Assembly (NCBI GenBank): GCA_903877125.1
Contig: CAIRCM010000211.1
Coordinates: 43,686-107,685, forward strand
DNA from: an uncultured Acetobacteraceae bacterium
Lineage (GTDB): Bacteria; Pseudomonadota; Alphaproteobacteria; Acetobacterales; Acetobacteraceae
Direction: 5' to 3'
DNA length: 64,000 nucleotides
The notes beneath the pieces are model-generated. The model made no database searches and was not told the DNA's origin. It saw only the letters and a program-made list of their open reading frames with translations. The translations under genes were made by a program, and so were the position numbers. Every line of letters begins with the position of its first letter. Positions within the stretch are counted from its first letter, which is position 1. This document shows, piece by piece, positions 8,399 through 17,176 of the stretch.

Positions 8399-8811
8399 CG
8401 ATACAGGCAATCGGCGCGTCTTGCGGCAGTATTTGCCGCGTGAAAAGTCATTTGCAGTTTTAATCCCACGGAGGCCTCGAATTGCGTCATGAATGGCGCA
8501 TGGTCAGAGGCTTCGCAAAAAAGAACGGGTGCGTTAACCTTTTATTAACCATTCGCATGTATGGTGGTATGATCGGTCTTGCCGGTCATCCCGGCTGGCA
8601 GCCGGCACCAGGATCGCGAGCCATGTGCTTGTCCGGCCGCACGCCTCTTTTTGTGCTCTGTTGGGCACATATCTCCATTTTACATCAACTTCGTTCGATA
8701 ATCCCGCGACTCCGCAAGTTTTTCTTGCAACCACCCGCCCCGGGTACGCTAGCGTCCCTTTCGACTTGCCTGGGGACCACCCATATCTCCCACAGCAATG
8801 GAGCGGCTTAA
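8399..8811. other. 413-bp intergenic region upstream of prkA
   Basis: No convincing gene. The part at 8531-8575 is AT-rich against a GC-rich background and holds the promoter candidate listed separately. A small GC-rich hairpin (CCGGCT-ggc-AGCCGG) lies near 8590-8604. An open frame at 8482-8811 has no coding character. If the promoter is right, prkA has a leader of about 230 bases. Confidence 0.5.
8545..8573 (+). promoter_or_regulatory. candidate sigma-70-type promoter for the prkA operon
   Basis: TTAACC (8545-8550) and TATGAT (8568-8573) are separated by 17 bp, with five of six matches at the -10. The site lies in the only AT-rich patch of the gap. This is inferred from pattern alone. Confidence 0.35.
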
Positions 8812-10758
8812 ATGAACACGCTCGATGATATCTTTACCGTCTATGCCCGCAGTTTCGAATCGCAACGCGAGTCCGAGATGTCCCTCGGCGATTATCTTGA
8901 ATTATGTCGCGAGAAGCCGATGGCCTATGCCACGGCAACGGAACGCCTGCTCGCCGCGATCGGCGAGCCCGAAATGGTCGATACTTCCAAAGACGCCCGG
9001 CTCGGTCGCATTTTCATGAACCGGACGATCCGCCGCTACCCCGCGTTCGACGAATTCTACGGCATGGAGGAGACGATCGAGCGGATTGTCGGCTTCCTCC
9101 GCCACGCCGCGCAGGGATTGGAGGAGCGCAAGCAGATCATGTACCTCCTCGGCCCCGTCGGAGGCGGCAAATCGTCGCTGGCGGAGCGGTTGAAGGCGCT
9201 GATGGAGACGTATCCCATTTACGTGCTGAAGGCCGGCGACGAAATCAGCCCGGTATTCGAAAGCCCGCTGGGCCTGTTCGATCCGGACCGGACGGGCAGC
9301 CTGCTGGAAGACCGCTACGGCATTCCCCGTCGTCGCCTGACCGGGATCATGAGCCCGTGGTGCCTCAAGCGGCTTGACGAATTCGGCGGTGACATTTCCC
9401 GTTTCCGGGTGCAGCGCATGATGCCGTCGCGGCTGCGCCAGATCGGTGTCGCCAAGACAGAGCCGGGGGATGAGAACAACCAGGATATTTCCTCCCTCGT
9501 TGGCAAGGTCGATATCCGCAAGCTGGAAATGCATTCGCAGAACGATCCCGACGCATACAGCTATTCGGGCGGATTGAACCGCGCGAACCAGGGCATGCTG
9601 GAATTCGTCGAGATGTTCAAGGCCCCGATCAAGATGCTGCACCCGTTGCTGACCGCGACGCAGGAAGGCAACTACATCGGGACCGAGAATATCGGCGCGA
9701 TCCCGTTTTCCGGCATTATCATGGCGCACTCGAACGAGGCGGAGTGGCAGAGTTTTCGCAACAACAAGAACAACGAAGCCTTCATCGACCGCATCTACGT
9801 CATCAAGGTGCCGTACTGCCTGCGGGTTTCGGAAGAGCAGAAAATCTACGAAAAGCTGGTCAGCCGGTCTGAGTTGGGCGCGGCGCCCTGTGCGCCGGCG
9901 ACGTTGGAAATGCTGGCGCGGTTTTCCGTGCTGTCGCGTCTGAAAAAGCACGAGAATTCAACCTTGTTTTCGAAGATGCGGATTTACGACGGCGAAAGCC
10001 TGAAGGAAACCGATCCGCGGGCGCGGTCCTTGCAGGAATACAAGGACTCCGCTGGTATGGAGGAGGGGATGGACGGCGCGTCCACCCGCTTTGCCTTCAA
10101 GGTGCTGGCAGCGACCTTCAACCACGACACCACCGAAGTGGCGGCCGATCCGGTGCATCTGATGTATGTGCTGGAACAATCCATCCGCCGTGAGCAGATG
10201 CCGCAGGAGACCGAGAAGCGTTATCTGGAATTCATCAAGGGCGAGCTCGCCCCGCGTTATGCCGAGTTTATCGGCAACGAAATCCAGAAGGCCTACCTGG
10301 AATCCTATCACGATTACGGGCAGAATCTTTTCGACCGTTACGTTGCCTCTGCCGATGCGTGGATCGAGGACATCGACTTCAAGGACCCCGAGACCGGGCA
10401 GTTGCTCAGCCGGGAACTGCTGAACCAGGAACTGACCAAGGTCGAGAAACCGGCCGGCATCGCCAATCCCAAGGACTTCCGCAACGAGGTGGTGAAATTC
10501 TGCCTGCGTGCCCGAGCAAACAACAACGGAAAGAACCCGAGTTGGACCAGCTACGAGAAGGTTCGGGAAGTGATCGAACGCCGCATGTTCAGCCATGTGG
10601 AGGAATTGCTGCCGGTGATCAGCTTCGGCTCGAAGAAAGACGGGGAGACCGAGAAGAAGCACACTGAATTCGTGGAGCGCATGACATCGCGGGGCTACAC
10701 CGAACGGCAGGTTCGGCGGTTGGTCGAGTGGTATATGCGGGTGAAACAGGCGAGCTGA
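8812..10758 (+). CDS. prkA: PrkA-type serine protein kinase
   Basis: A full-length (648 aa) PrkA/YeaG protein. An AAA-like N-terminal module carries the P-loop LLGPVGGGKSSLAERLK (about residues 117-133). The C-terminal half is the PrkA-specific domain with EYKDSAGMEEGMDG and a helical tail ending RQVRRLVEWYMRVKQ. In enterobacteria YeaG works with YeaH in stress and nutrient-starvation adaptation. It starts at ATG 8812. The yeaH-like gene begins one base after its stop, so the operon is prkA-yeaH-spoVR. Confidence 0.95.
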   Translation: MNTLDDIFTVYARSFESQRESEMSLGDYLELCREKPMAYATATERLLAAIGEPEMVDTSKDARLGRIFMNRTIRRYPAFDEFYGMEETIERIVGFLRHAAQGLEERKQIMYLLGPVGGGKSSLAERLKALMETYPIYVLKAGDEISPVFESPLGLFDPDRTGSLLEDRYGIPRRRLTGIMSPWCLKRLDEFGGDISRFRVQRMMPSRLRQIGVAKTEPGDENNQDISSLVGKVDIRKLEMHSQNDPDAYSYSGGLNRANQGMLEFVEMFKAPIKMLHPLLTATQEGNYIGTENIGAIPFSGIIMAHSNEAEWQSFRNNKNNEAFIDRIYVIKVPYCLRVSEEQKIYEKLVSRSELGAAPCAPATLEMLARFSVLSRLKKHENSTLFSKMRIYDGESLKETDPRARSLQEYKDSAGMEEGMDGASTRFAFKVLAATFNHDTTEVAADPVHLMYVLEQSIRREQMPQETEKRYLEFIKGELAPRYAEFIGNEIQKAYLESYHDYGQNLFDRYVASADAWIEDIDFKDPETGQLLSRELLNQELTKVEKPAGIANPKDFRNEVVKFCLRARANNNGKNPSWTSYEKVREVIERRMFSHVEELLPVISFGSKKDGETEKKHTEFVERMTSRGYTERQVRRLVEWYMRVKQAS

Positions 10759-10759
10759 G

Positions 10760-12052
10760 ATGCATATTGTCGATCGCCGGTTAAACCCCGGGGGCAAGAG
10801 CCTTGCCAATCGGCAACGCTTTATTCGCCGCGCCCGCTCGATGATCAAGAAGTCGGTTCACGAGGCTTCCGGCAGCCGCAGCATCAAGGACGCCGATACC
10901 GGCGGCGAGCTGGTGCTGCCGGCACAAGGGGTCCGAGAACCGTCGTTCCGCCGAAGCGCATCGGGCGGCATTCGCGACTACCTGCTGCCGGGCAATAAGG
11001 AGTACACGGTCGGCGACGAGATTCCCCGCCCGGAAAGTGGCGGCGGTGGCGGCGGCAGCGATGCCAGCCAGGACGGCGGGGGGGAGGACGAATTTCGTTT
11101 CGCGTTGTCCCGCGACGAGTTCGTCGATCTGTTCCTCGACGATCTCGAACTGCCGGATCTCGCGAAACGACGGGTCGCGAATACCGAGGTCGTCACTTAC
11201 GAGCGCGCCGGCTATTCCGTCAGCGGCAATCCGACCAATCTTGCGCTGTTGCGGACGGTGCGGAACAGCTTGTCCCGCCGTATCGCGCTGCACCGCCCGA
11301 AGCCGGAGGAACTCCAAGCCCTGCGCGACGAAATCGGCCTGCTGGAGCCAGGCGACCGTCGCCGCATGCTGGAGGAGGAACTGGCTCGGAAAGAAAAACG
11401 TACGCTGTTGATCCCGTTCATCGATCCGTTGGATGTGCGCTACAAGCGATTCGACGCAACACCGAAGCCGGTGGCGCAGGCGGTCATGTTCTGCCTGATG
11501 GATGTGTCCGGATCGATGACAGAACACATGAAGGATTTGGCGAAACGATTCTACATCCTTTTGTACATTTTCCTGAAACGTCGCTATAAAAACGTGGAAC
11601 TGGTCTTCATTCGGCACACGCACACGGCATCCGAAGTCGACGAGGACACATTCTTCCATAGCCCGGAAACCGGCGGTACGGTGGTGTCCACCGCGCTTGA
11701 GGAAATGCAACGGGTGATCGAAGATCGTTTCGATCCCTCTGCCTGGAACATCTACGCCGCACAGGCGTCGGATGGAGACAACACCGCTTCGGATAACGAA
11801 CGGACCGCCAATCTGCTCGTGAACCGGATTCTGCCGGCCTGCCAGTACTACGCTTATCTGGAAGTCGGACGCGATATCGAACATTTTCCGCCGGGATTTA
11901 TCCGCCGCGACAGCGATTTGTGGCAAACCTACGAGGCCGTGGTTGCATCCGGTGCCCCGCTCGCGATGCGCAAGGTCGGGCACCGGCGCGATATCTACCC
12001 CGTGTTCCGGGACCTGTTCGCCCGCAAAGTCGGAACGGAGGCCGCCGCATGA
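10760..12052 (+). CDS. yeaH: YeaH/YhbH family (DUF444) protein
   Basis: A 430-residue DUF444 protein. The N-terminus IVDRRLNPGGKSLANRQRF is the family hallmark. A Gly-rich linker lies near residues 94-100. A von Willebrand A-like domain carries the metal motif LMDVSGSMTEH (near 249-259) followed by the conserved FIRHTHTASEVDEDTFF. It is the usual partner of PrkA, thought to act in stationary-phase or stress responses; the exact biochemistry is not established. Its stop overlaps the spoVR start in ATGA. Confidence 0.93.
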   Translation: MHIVDRRLNPGGKSLANRQRFIRRARSMIKKSVHEASGSRSIKDADTGGELVLPAQGVREPSFRRSASGGIRDYLLPGNKEYTVGDEIPRPESGGGGGGSDASQDGGGEDEFRFALSRDEFVDLFLDDLELPDLAKRRVANTEVVTYERAGYSVSGNPTNLALLRTVRNSLSRRIALHRPKPEELQALRDEIGLLEPGDRRRMLEEELARKEKRTLLIPFIDPLDVRYKRFDATPKPVAQAVMFCLMDVSGSMTEHMKDLAKRFYILLYIFLKRRYKNVELVFIRHTHTASEVDEDTFFHSPETGGTVVSTALEEMQRVIEDRFDPSAWNIYAAQASDGDNTASDNERTANLLVNRILPACQYYAYLEVGRDIEHFPPGFIRRDSDLWQTYEAVVASGAPLAMRKVGHRRDIYPVFRDLFARKVGTEAAA

Positions 12053-13605
12053 GCGCCACCCTGAAATCCGAACGTCCCTTGTTCGAAGGTGCGGACTGGG
12101 AATTTTCCACCGTGCAGCGTTGCCACGACGCGATTCAGGAAATCGCCGTGGGGGAAATGGGTCTGGACGTCTATCCCAACCAGATCGAAGTGATCGGCAC
12201 CGAGCAGATGTTGGATGCTTATTCGTCGATCGGTATGCCGTTGTTTTACAAGCACTGGTCCTTCGGCAAACATTTCGCTCGGGACGAGGCGATGTACCGG
12301 GCCGGTATGCAGGGGTTGGCCTACGAGATCGTCATCAATTCCAACCCCTGCATCAGCTACATCATGGAGGAAAATTCCGCCACGATGCAGACGTTGGTGA
12401 TCGCGCACGCGGCGTTCGGGCATAATCACTTCTTCAAGAACAATTATCTGTTCAAGCAGTGGACGGATGCGGACGGCATTCTGGATTATCTGGAATTCGC
12501 CCGCGACTACGTCCTGCACTGCGAGGAAAAATATGGCGAGGCCGCCGTGGAAGCGCTGCTGGACGCGGGCCATGCGCTCATGAGCCACGGCGTGCACCGG
12601 TATCCGCGGGCGCGGGCCACCAACCTGAGGGCCGAAGAGAAGCGGGAGCGGGAGCGGCGGCTGCACGACGAACAGGTCTTCAATGACCTCTGGCGCACCG
12701 TTCCCGGGCAGGCCGCGGTTCGTCACGATCCGACGATGCTGGAGCGCCGCCGTGCACTGCTACAGCTGCCGGCGGAAAATATCCTGTATTTCTTGGAAAA
12801 ATCGGCCCCTCGCCTGGCGCCCTGGCAGCGTGAGCTGCTGCGCATCGTGCGGCAGGTCGCGCAGTATTTTTACCCGCAGGGGCAGACGAAGCTGATGAAC
12901 GAGGGATGTGCGACCTTCGTTCACTACAAGATCATGACACGGCTGCACGAAAAAGGTCAGCTCACCGACGGCGCGATGGTGGAGTTTCTGCGATCGCACA
13001 CGAATGTCGTGTTCCAGCCGGACTACGACGACCGCCGGTATTCGGGGATCAATCCTTACGCGCTCGGTTTTGCGATGATGCAGGATATCGAACGCATCTG
13101 CATCGAGCCGACGGCCGAGGACATGCAGTATTTCCCCGATATCGCCGGCAAGGGCGACGCGATGGCGGTGTTGCGCGATATCTGGGCGAACTACCGGGAC
13201 GAGAGCTTCATTCTTCAGTTTCTCAGTCCGCGGGTCATCCGTCATTTCGGCCTGTTCCACGTGCTGGACGATGGGGAATCAGCCAACCTGCGCGTGCGCG
13301 CGATTCACGACGAACTCGGATACCGGAACATCAAGCGCACTCTGGCGGAACAATACGATGTCGGCTGGAGCACGCCGGACATACAGGTGGTCGATGTCGA
13401 TCTCGCCGGGGATCGCAAGCTGATCGTGCACCACAGGGTCTTGAACAAGATCCTGCTGGAGGAAAACGACGCGAAACTGGTGCTTCAGCATCTCGCCGAT
13501 CTGTGGGGCTACGACGTCCTGATGAAGGAAGTCGACGCCACCACGGACGCGGTTCTGAAAGAGCACGTGGTCTCCCCCCGTCCGGGGATATTGGGCGGGG
13601 GTTAG
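12049..13605 (+). CDS. SpoVR family protein
   Basis: A 518-residue SpoVR/YcgB-like protein. It shows the family segments YPNQIEVIGTEQMLDAYSSI (about residues 42-61), FYKHWSFGKHF, NPCISYIMEENSATMQTLVI and, later, EGCATFVHYKIM. An upstream in-frame start at 11920 lies inside yeaH; ATG 12049 overlaps the yeaH stop by four bases and matches family length. SpoVR was named for spore cortex formation in Bacillus. In non-sporulating Proteobacteria it travels with prkA and yeaH and its molecular role is unknown. Its last four bases overlap the convergent ada stop. Confidence 0.93.
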   Translation: MSATLKSERPLFEGADWEFSTVQRCHDAIQEIAVGEMGLDVYPNQIEVIGTEQMLDAYSSIGMPLFYKHWSFGKHFARDEAMYRAGMQGLAYEIVINSNPCISYIMEENSATMQTLVIAHAAFGHNHFFKNNYLFKQWTDADGILDYLEFARDYVLHCEEKYGEAAVEALLDAGHALMSHGVHRYPRARATNLRAEEKRERERRLHDEQVFNDLWRTVPGQAAVRHDPTMLERRRALLQLPAENILYFLEKSAPRLAPWQRELLRIVRQVAQYFYPQGQTKLMNEGCATFVHYKIMTRLHEKGQLTDGAMVEFLRSHTNVVFQPDYDDRRYSGINPYALGFAMMQDIERICIEPTAEDMQYFPDIAGKGDAMAVLRDIWANYRDESFILQFLSPRVIRHFGLFHVLDDGESANLRVRAIHDELGYRNIKRTLAEQYDVGWSTPDIQVVDVDLAGDRKLIVHHRVLNKILLEENDAKLVLQHLADLWGYDVLMKEVDATTDAVLKEHVVSPRPGILGGG

Positions 13606-14648
13606 TCGGCCAGCGCCCGTTCTCCGGCGAGTAGGGCTTTCTTCCGTGGCACGCCCCACCGATACCCAGTGAGGTTGCCGTCGCTGCCGACCACGCGATG
13701 GCATGGCACCGCGAGGGACACCGGGTTGGTGGCGCATCCCCGCGCCACCGCTCGGATGGCTCGGGGGTTTCCGACCATCTCGGCGAGTTGCGCGTAGGTT
13801 CGGGTTTGGCCGGGGGGTATCTGGCACAAAGTGCGCCAGCCGCGCTGCTGAAACGCGGTGCCTCGGAGGTCCAACGGCAGTTCCAGCGCCTGCTTCGGCT
13901 CCCGCAGGAAGTCCAACACGGCGGCCATCGACGAAGCCAAGGCGGCGTCGTCCTGGATGACGGTTGCCTTCGGAAACCGCTGTCTCAGGTCCCCCATCAG
14001 CGCGTCGTCCGGTTCGGCGAAGCCGAGGAAGCACACACCTTTGTCGGTCGCACCGACCAGCAACCGGCCGAATGGGCAATCGGCGAAGGCGGTGCGAATG
14101 ATCTCGCCGTCCCCGCCCCTGCGGGCCGCACCGGGTGTCATGCCCAGGAGGGTGCCGGTTTTCTCGTAGACACGGCTTTCGGAGCCAAATCCGGAGTCCA
14201 GCACGGCGTCGACAACTCGCGCGCCACCGGCCAACGAAGCTTGCAACCGCCGCGCCCGTACGCCCTCGGCGTAGCTGCGGGGGGTGACGCCGGTGTGGTC
14301 GCGGAACATCCGCAGGAAGTGGAAGCGGGAGTACCCGGCGCGTTTTGCCAGTGTGTCGAGGGATGGCATTGCCTCGGTTTCGGCGATGAAGGCACAGGCG
14401 TCGCGCACGACTTCCTGTGCCAGGCGTGCGCGATCCCCCTTGGGATCGCAGCGCTTGCAGGCCCTGAATCCCGCCTGCTCGGCGGACGTGGGGTCGGGGA
14501 AGAATCGCACGTTCTTGCGCAGCGGCGGGGGGGATGGGCAGCCAATGCGGCAATAAACGCCCATCGTGGTGACGGCGTAGAGTGCGTCGTCGGTGGCCTC
14601 CCGGGCCAGTACGCGCTGCCATAAGGCTTCTTCGTGGGTAGTGCTCAT
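13602..14648 (-). CDS. ada: Ada: methylphosphotriester/O6-methylguanine-DNA methyltransferase and regulator
   Basis: A full-length Ada (348 aa). The N-terminal zinc domain has Cys33, Cys37, Cys64 and Cys67 (VYCRIGCP and FRACKRCDP). The AraC-type helix-turn-helix follows (SLDTLAKRAGYSRFHFLRMF). The C-terminal O6-alkylguanine transferase has the active site PCHRV (Cys about 316). It repairs alkylated DNA and, in E. coli, activates its own gene after methylation. ATG 14648 is chosen over 14684 because it fits the family N-terminus. A 10-bp perfect hairpin lies just upstream. Confidence 0.95.
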   Translation of the reverse strand: MSTTHEEALWQRVLAREATDDALYAVTTMGVYCRIGCPSPPPLRKNVRFFPDPTSAEQAGFRACKRCDPKGDRARLAQEVVRDACAFIAETEAMPSLDTLAKRAGYSRFHFLRMFRDHTGVTPRSYAEGVRARRLQASLAGGARVVDAVLDSGFGSESRVYEKTGTLLGMTPGAARRGGDGEIIRTAFADCPFGRLLVGATDKGVCFLGFAEPDDALMGDLRQRFPKATVIQDDAALASSMAAVLDFLREPKQALELPLDLRGTAFQQRGWRTLCQIPPGQTRTYAQLAEMVGNPRAIRAVARGCATNPVSLAVPCHRVVGSDGNLTGYRWGVPRKKALLAGERALAD

Positions 14649-14665
14649 GCCGCCAATGTGGCGTG

Positions 14666-14688
14666 CCGGATGGCGTGGCGCCATCCGG
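14666..14688. terminator. 10-bp perfect hairpin between ompA-like gene and ada
   Basis: CCGGATGGCG (14666-14675) and CGCCATCCGG (14679-14688) are separated by TGG. It lies after the stop of the OmpA-like gene and before ada, both on the minus strand. No T-run follows, so it may be a weak or Rho-assisted terminator, or a structure near the ada leader. Confidence 0.4.
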
Positions 14689-14701
14689 GCATTGCGGTCA
14701 C

Positions 14702-15772
14702 TCAGTGCAGGACGATTTCCACGCGCCGGTTCTGCGGCTCCCGCACGCCGGGGCCGGTGGGAACCAGGAGATGGGTGTCGCCGGATGCGGTGATTGCGAT
14801 ATCGGTCTTCGCCACCCCGTCGTGCACCAGTTCCGCGGCCACCGCCTGGGCGCGGCGCATCGACAGGCCCTGGTTATAGGTGTGTGAGCCGGAGGTGTCG
14901 GCGTTGCCGTTCACGTCGATTCGGGTGTGCACACCTTTCCCGGCCGCCGTGGCGGCGTCACGAACGATCCCGCGGGCCCGATCGGTCAAAGTTGCTTTGT
15001 CCCAATCGAAGAACACGAGGTAGGACCGGGCGGCTGGGGCCGGCACAGGTGCCGCGGTGGCCGGCATTTGCGGCGGGGGCACGTCGAATGCATAGCGGAC
15101 GCCGATGATGAAGTTATGTTCGATCTGGGAGTGCAGCTTGATCTGCGCCGCCGCCCCGCCCGGCAGGGCGCCGTTGAATTTCTCGCCGCCAAGGATGTCC
15201 ATCACCCGGTATTCCGGGGCGATCGAAAGTCCGGGCACGTTCGGCACCGGGAAGGACAGTCCGGCGATGGCCTGCGCCGCGAAGGCGCCCTGGCTGCCGT
15301 TCGCCCGATAGGAGAAGGGGCCGCCGACCTGGCTCGTGATTGCGCTGTTGAGGTTGGTGATCTGGTAGCCCACGCCGACGCCCAGATAGGGGTAGAGCCA
15401 GGGCAGGCCGATATCCATGTCGAACAGCGCGTTGGCCATGACGCCGTAATGCGTCACCGACCCGCTGGCGGTGAATGGGCTGGCGACCCGTCCCAAACCG
15501 GCAAAGTTCGCCTGATTGAAGTTACCTTCGATTTCGAAGCGGGCGCCGTTGCCCAGGGCGTAGCCCACGCTGCCCATCAGGTCGTAACCCAGCGTCTGCT
15601 GCATGCGCAGGTGGCTGCCACGGAACGCGGCATTGTTGTCGCTGGTGCCGGTGTTCTGAGCTGACTGGGCTCCAACGCCGCCGCTTATGTAGAAACCCTG
15701 AATGGGCTGCGCGCGAGCGGCGAACGGAAGCGCGGCGACGACGGTCGCCAGAAGCATCGCGCGTAGTTGCAT
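14702..15772 (-). CDS. OmpA family outer-membrane protein (copy 1)
   Basis: A 356-residue protein with a signal peptide (MQLRAMLLATVVAALPFAARA), an N-terminal membrane beta-barrel-like region of about 200 residues, a Pro/Ala-rich linker and a C-terminal OmpA-like peptidoglycan-binding domain. The latter holds YLVFFDWDKATLT, the NADTSGS motif and the end PQNRRVEIVLH. It anchors the outer membrane to the cell wall. The start is ATG 15772; the frame open further upstream crosses the terminator of the next gene and is not coding. It is paralogous to the adjacent gene: the C-terminal domains are close, the barrels much less so. Confidence 0.9.
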   Translation of the reverse strand: MQLRAMLLATVVAALPFAARAQPIQGFYISGGVGAQSAQNTGTSDNNAAFRGSHLRMQQTLGYDLMGSVGYALGNGARFEIEGNFNQANFAGLGRVASPFTASGSVTHYGVMANALFDMDIGLPWLYPYLGVGVGYQITNLNSAITSQVGGPFSYRANGSQGAFAAQAIAGLSFPVPNVPGLSIAPEYRVMDILGGEKFNGALPGGAAAQIKLHSQIEHNFIIGVRYAFDVPPPQMPATAAPVPAPAARSYLVFFDWDKATLTDRARGIVRDAATAAGKGVHTRIDVNGNADTSGSHTYNQGLSMRRAQAVAAELVHDGVAKTDIAITASGDTHLLVPTGPGVREPQNRRVEIVLH

Positions 15773-15850
15773 TGTCTCATCTCCTGCCGGACAGCGTTTG
15801 GTCGCTTCCGGCATAATGATTCGCGGGTATCGTTGGCAAGCGATCTCAAC

Positions 15851-15879
15851 AAAAAGGGGCGCTCCGGAAGGAGCGCCCC
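15851..15879 (-). terminator. intrinsic terminator of the second ompA-like gene
   Basis: A perfect 10-bp stem (GGGGCGCTCC at 15856-15865, GGAGCGCCCC at 15870-15879) with a four-base loop. On the minus strand it is followed by TTTTT (A5 at 15851-15855). It lies 27 bp past the stop of the upstream OmpA-like gene. This is the clearest intrinsic terminator in the window. Confidence 0.9.
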
Positions 15880-15905
15880 AATTCCGTTCACCGAAGTGAC
15901 GTCGC

Positions 15906-16874
15906 TTAGTGGATGATGATTTCCACGCGGCGGTTCTGCGGTTCCCGCACGTTCGGGCCGGTCGGCACGAGCAGGTGGGTTTCGCCGAACGCGCTGATCG
16001 CGATGGCGGTCTTGGGAACGCCGTCCTTGACGAGTTCGGCGGCGACCGTTTGCGCACGGCGCATCGACAGGCCCTGGTTGTAACGCGGCGAGCCCGAGGT
16101 GTCGGTGTAACCGTTCACGTCGATCTTCGTGTAGGCCACCTTGGCGGAGCTCGCGGCGGCGTCGGCGATGATGCCGCGCGCACGGGCCGTCAGGTTCGAC
16201 TTATCCCAATCGAAGAACACGAGGTAGGAACGGCTCGGAGCGGCGACCGGCGGCGGGGTCACGACCGGCGCGGGGGCGGCGGCGACGAAGGCGTAACGCA
16301 CGCCGAGCAGCAGGCTGTGGTTGTAGTTGTTGGTCGAGGACACACCGTTGTAGTTGCGGTTGCCGGCCAGACCCATGAAGCGGTACTCGGCGGTGACGGC
16401 CAGGTTGGCGTCGACCGGGATCGCAGCGCCCAGGATGCCCTGATACGCTAAGGAACCCTTCGTGGTGCTAACCATGGAGAGGCGTTCGGCTTCGTAACCG
16501 ACACCGGCGCCGACATACGGCACGAACGCGGGGCTCAGGCCGTTGAAGTCATACAGCGCGTTGACCATGGCGCCGTATTTCTGCTCGTTGCCGCTGTTGC
16601 TGCCGGCGGTCGACGGCAGGCTGTTGTAACGGTAGTTGCCTTCGATTTCAGCACGGAAGCCATTGCCGAAGCCATAACCGATGCTGGCCAAGCCGACGAA
16701 GCCAACCTTCGGGCTGATCGACGTGCCGGTACTGCCGGTCACGGTGAAGGACTCGCTCTGCATCAGGTTCGCACCGACGCCAGCGCCGATGTACAGGCCG
16801 TCGATCGGCTGCGCGTTTGCAGCGAGGGGAAGCGCCACCAGTGTGGCGGCGAATACTGCGCTCCGTAGCGTCAT
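15906..16874 (-). CDS. OmpA family outer-membrane protein (copy 2)
   Basis: A 322-residue OmpA-like protein. It has a signal peptide (MTLRSAVFAATLVALPLAANA), a barrel region beginning QPIDGLYIGAGVGAN, a Pro/Ala/Val linker near 212-225 and the C-terminal peptidoglycan-binding domain with YLVFFDWDKSNLT and GYTDTSGSPRYNQGLSMRRA. Its own strong terminator separates it from copy 1, so the two are tandem duplicates with separate transcripts. High expression is likely for such porin-like proteins, but I see no decisive promoter in the 188 bp upstream. Confidence 0.92.
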   Translation of the reverse strand: MTLRSAVFAATLVALPLAANAQPIDGLYIGAGVGANLMQSESFTVTGSTGTSISPKVGFVGLASIGYGFGNGFRAEIEGNYRYNSLPSTAGSNSGNEQKYGAMVNALYDFNGLSPAFVPYVGAGVGYEAERLSMVSTTKGSLAYQGILGAAIPVDANLAVTAEYRFMGLAGNRNYNGVSSTNNYNHSLLLGVRYAFVAAAPAPVVTPPPVAAPSRSYLVFFDWDKSNLTARARGIIADAAASSAKVAYTKIDVNGYTDTSGSPRYNQGLSMRRAQTVAAELVKDGVPKTAIAISAFGETHLLVPTGPNVREPQNRRVEIIIH

Positions 16875-17062
16875 GTGCTGTCTCCTGTTTGAATGTCGTG
16901 CGCGGGCGAACTTTCCGGCGACACGTGCCGAACCCGCTCAACCACGCGGTGACTACACTATTAGGGCTGCCCGTTGGGCTTGGCGAGAGGCTGGCAGCAG
17001 CTTTCGACCGATGTGTTGCCCAAACGCCACACAGCTCGGCGCCACTGCAACAGGCCTTGGTC

Positions 17063-17158
17063 TGGCGGAAGAGAGCAGGAGTCGAACCTACCCAGGACCG
17101 CTTTGCCGCCCCAACCGGGTTTGAAGTCCGGCCGGCCCACCGGGGCCGCTTCTCTTCC
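17063..17158 (-). tRNA. selC: tRNA-Sec (UCA), selenocysteine tRNA
   Basis: A 96-base tRNA with encoded CCA (17063-17065 on the plus strand). The acceptor stem GGAAGAG pairs with CTCTTCC and continues, giving the long acceptor typical of bacterial tRNA-Sec. The anticodon loop CTTCAAA holds UCA (17122-17124). A long variable arm and the T-arm segment GGTTCGACTCC are present. It aligns well with E. coli selC over the anticodon, variable and T arms. The top of the anticodon stem has an A-C mismatch. It starts only 18 bases after the selA stop on the same strand, so both are likely on one transcript. Confidence 0.96.
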
Positions 17159-17176
17159 GTCGCCACTATGGACGTT

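Noticed and set aside
8482..8811. Possible 109-residue gene before prkA
   Set aside because: No ribosome site, no recognisable domain and non-coding composition; the area better fits a promoter and leader.
9958..10848. Minus-strand frame of 296 codons opposite prkA/yeaH
   Set aside because: It runs antisense to strongly conserved prkA and yeaH and is a shadow.
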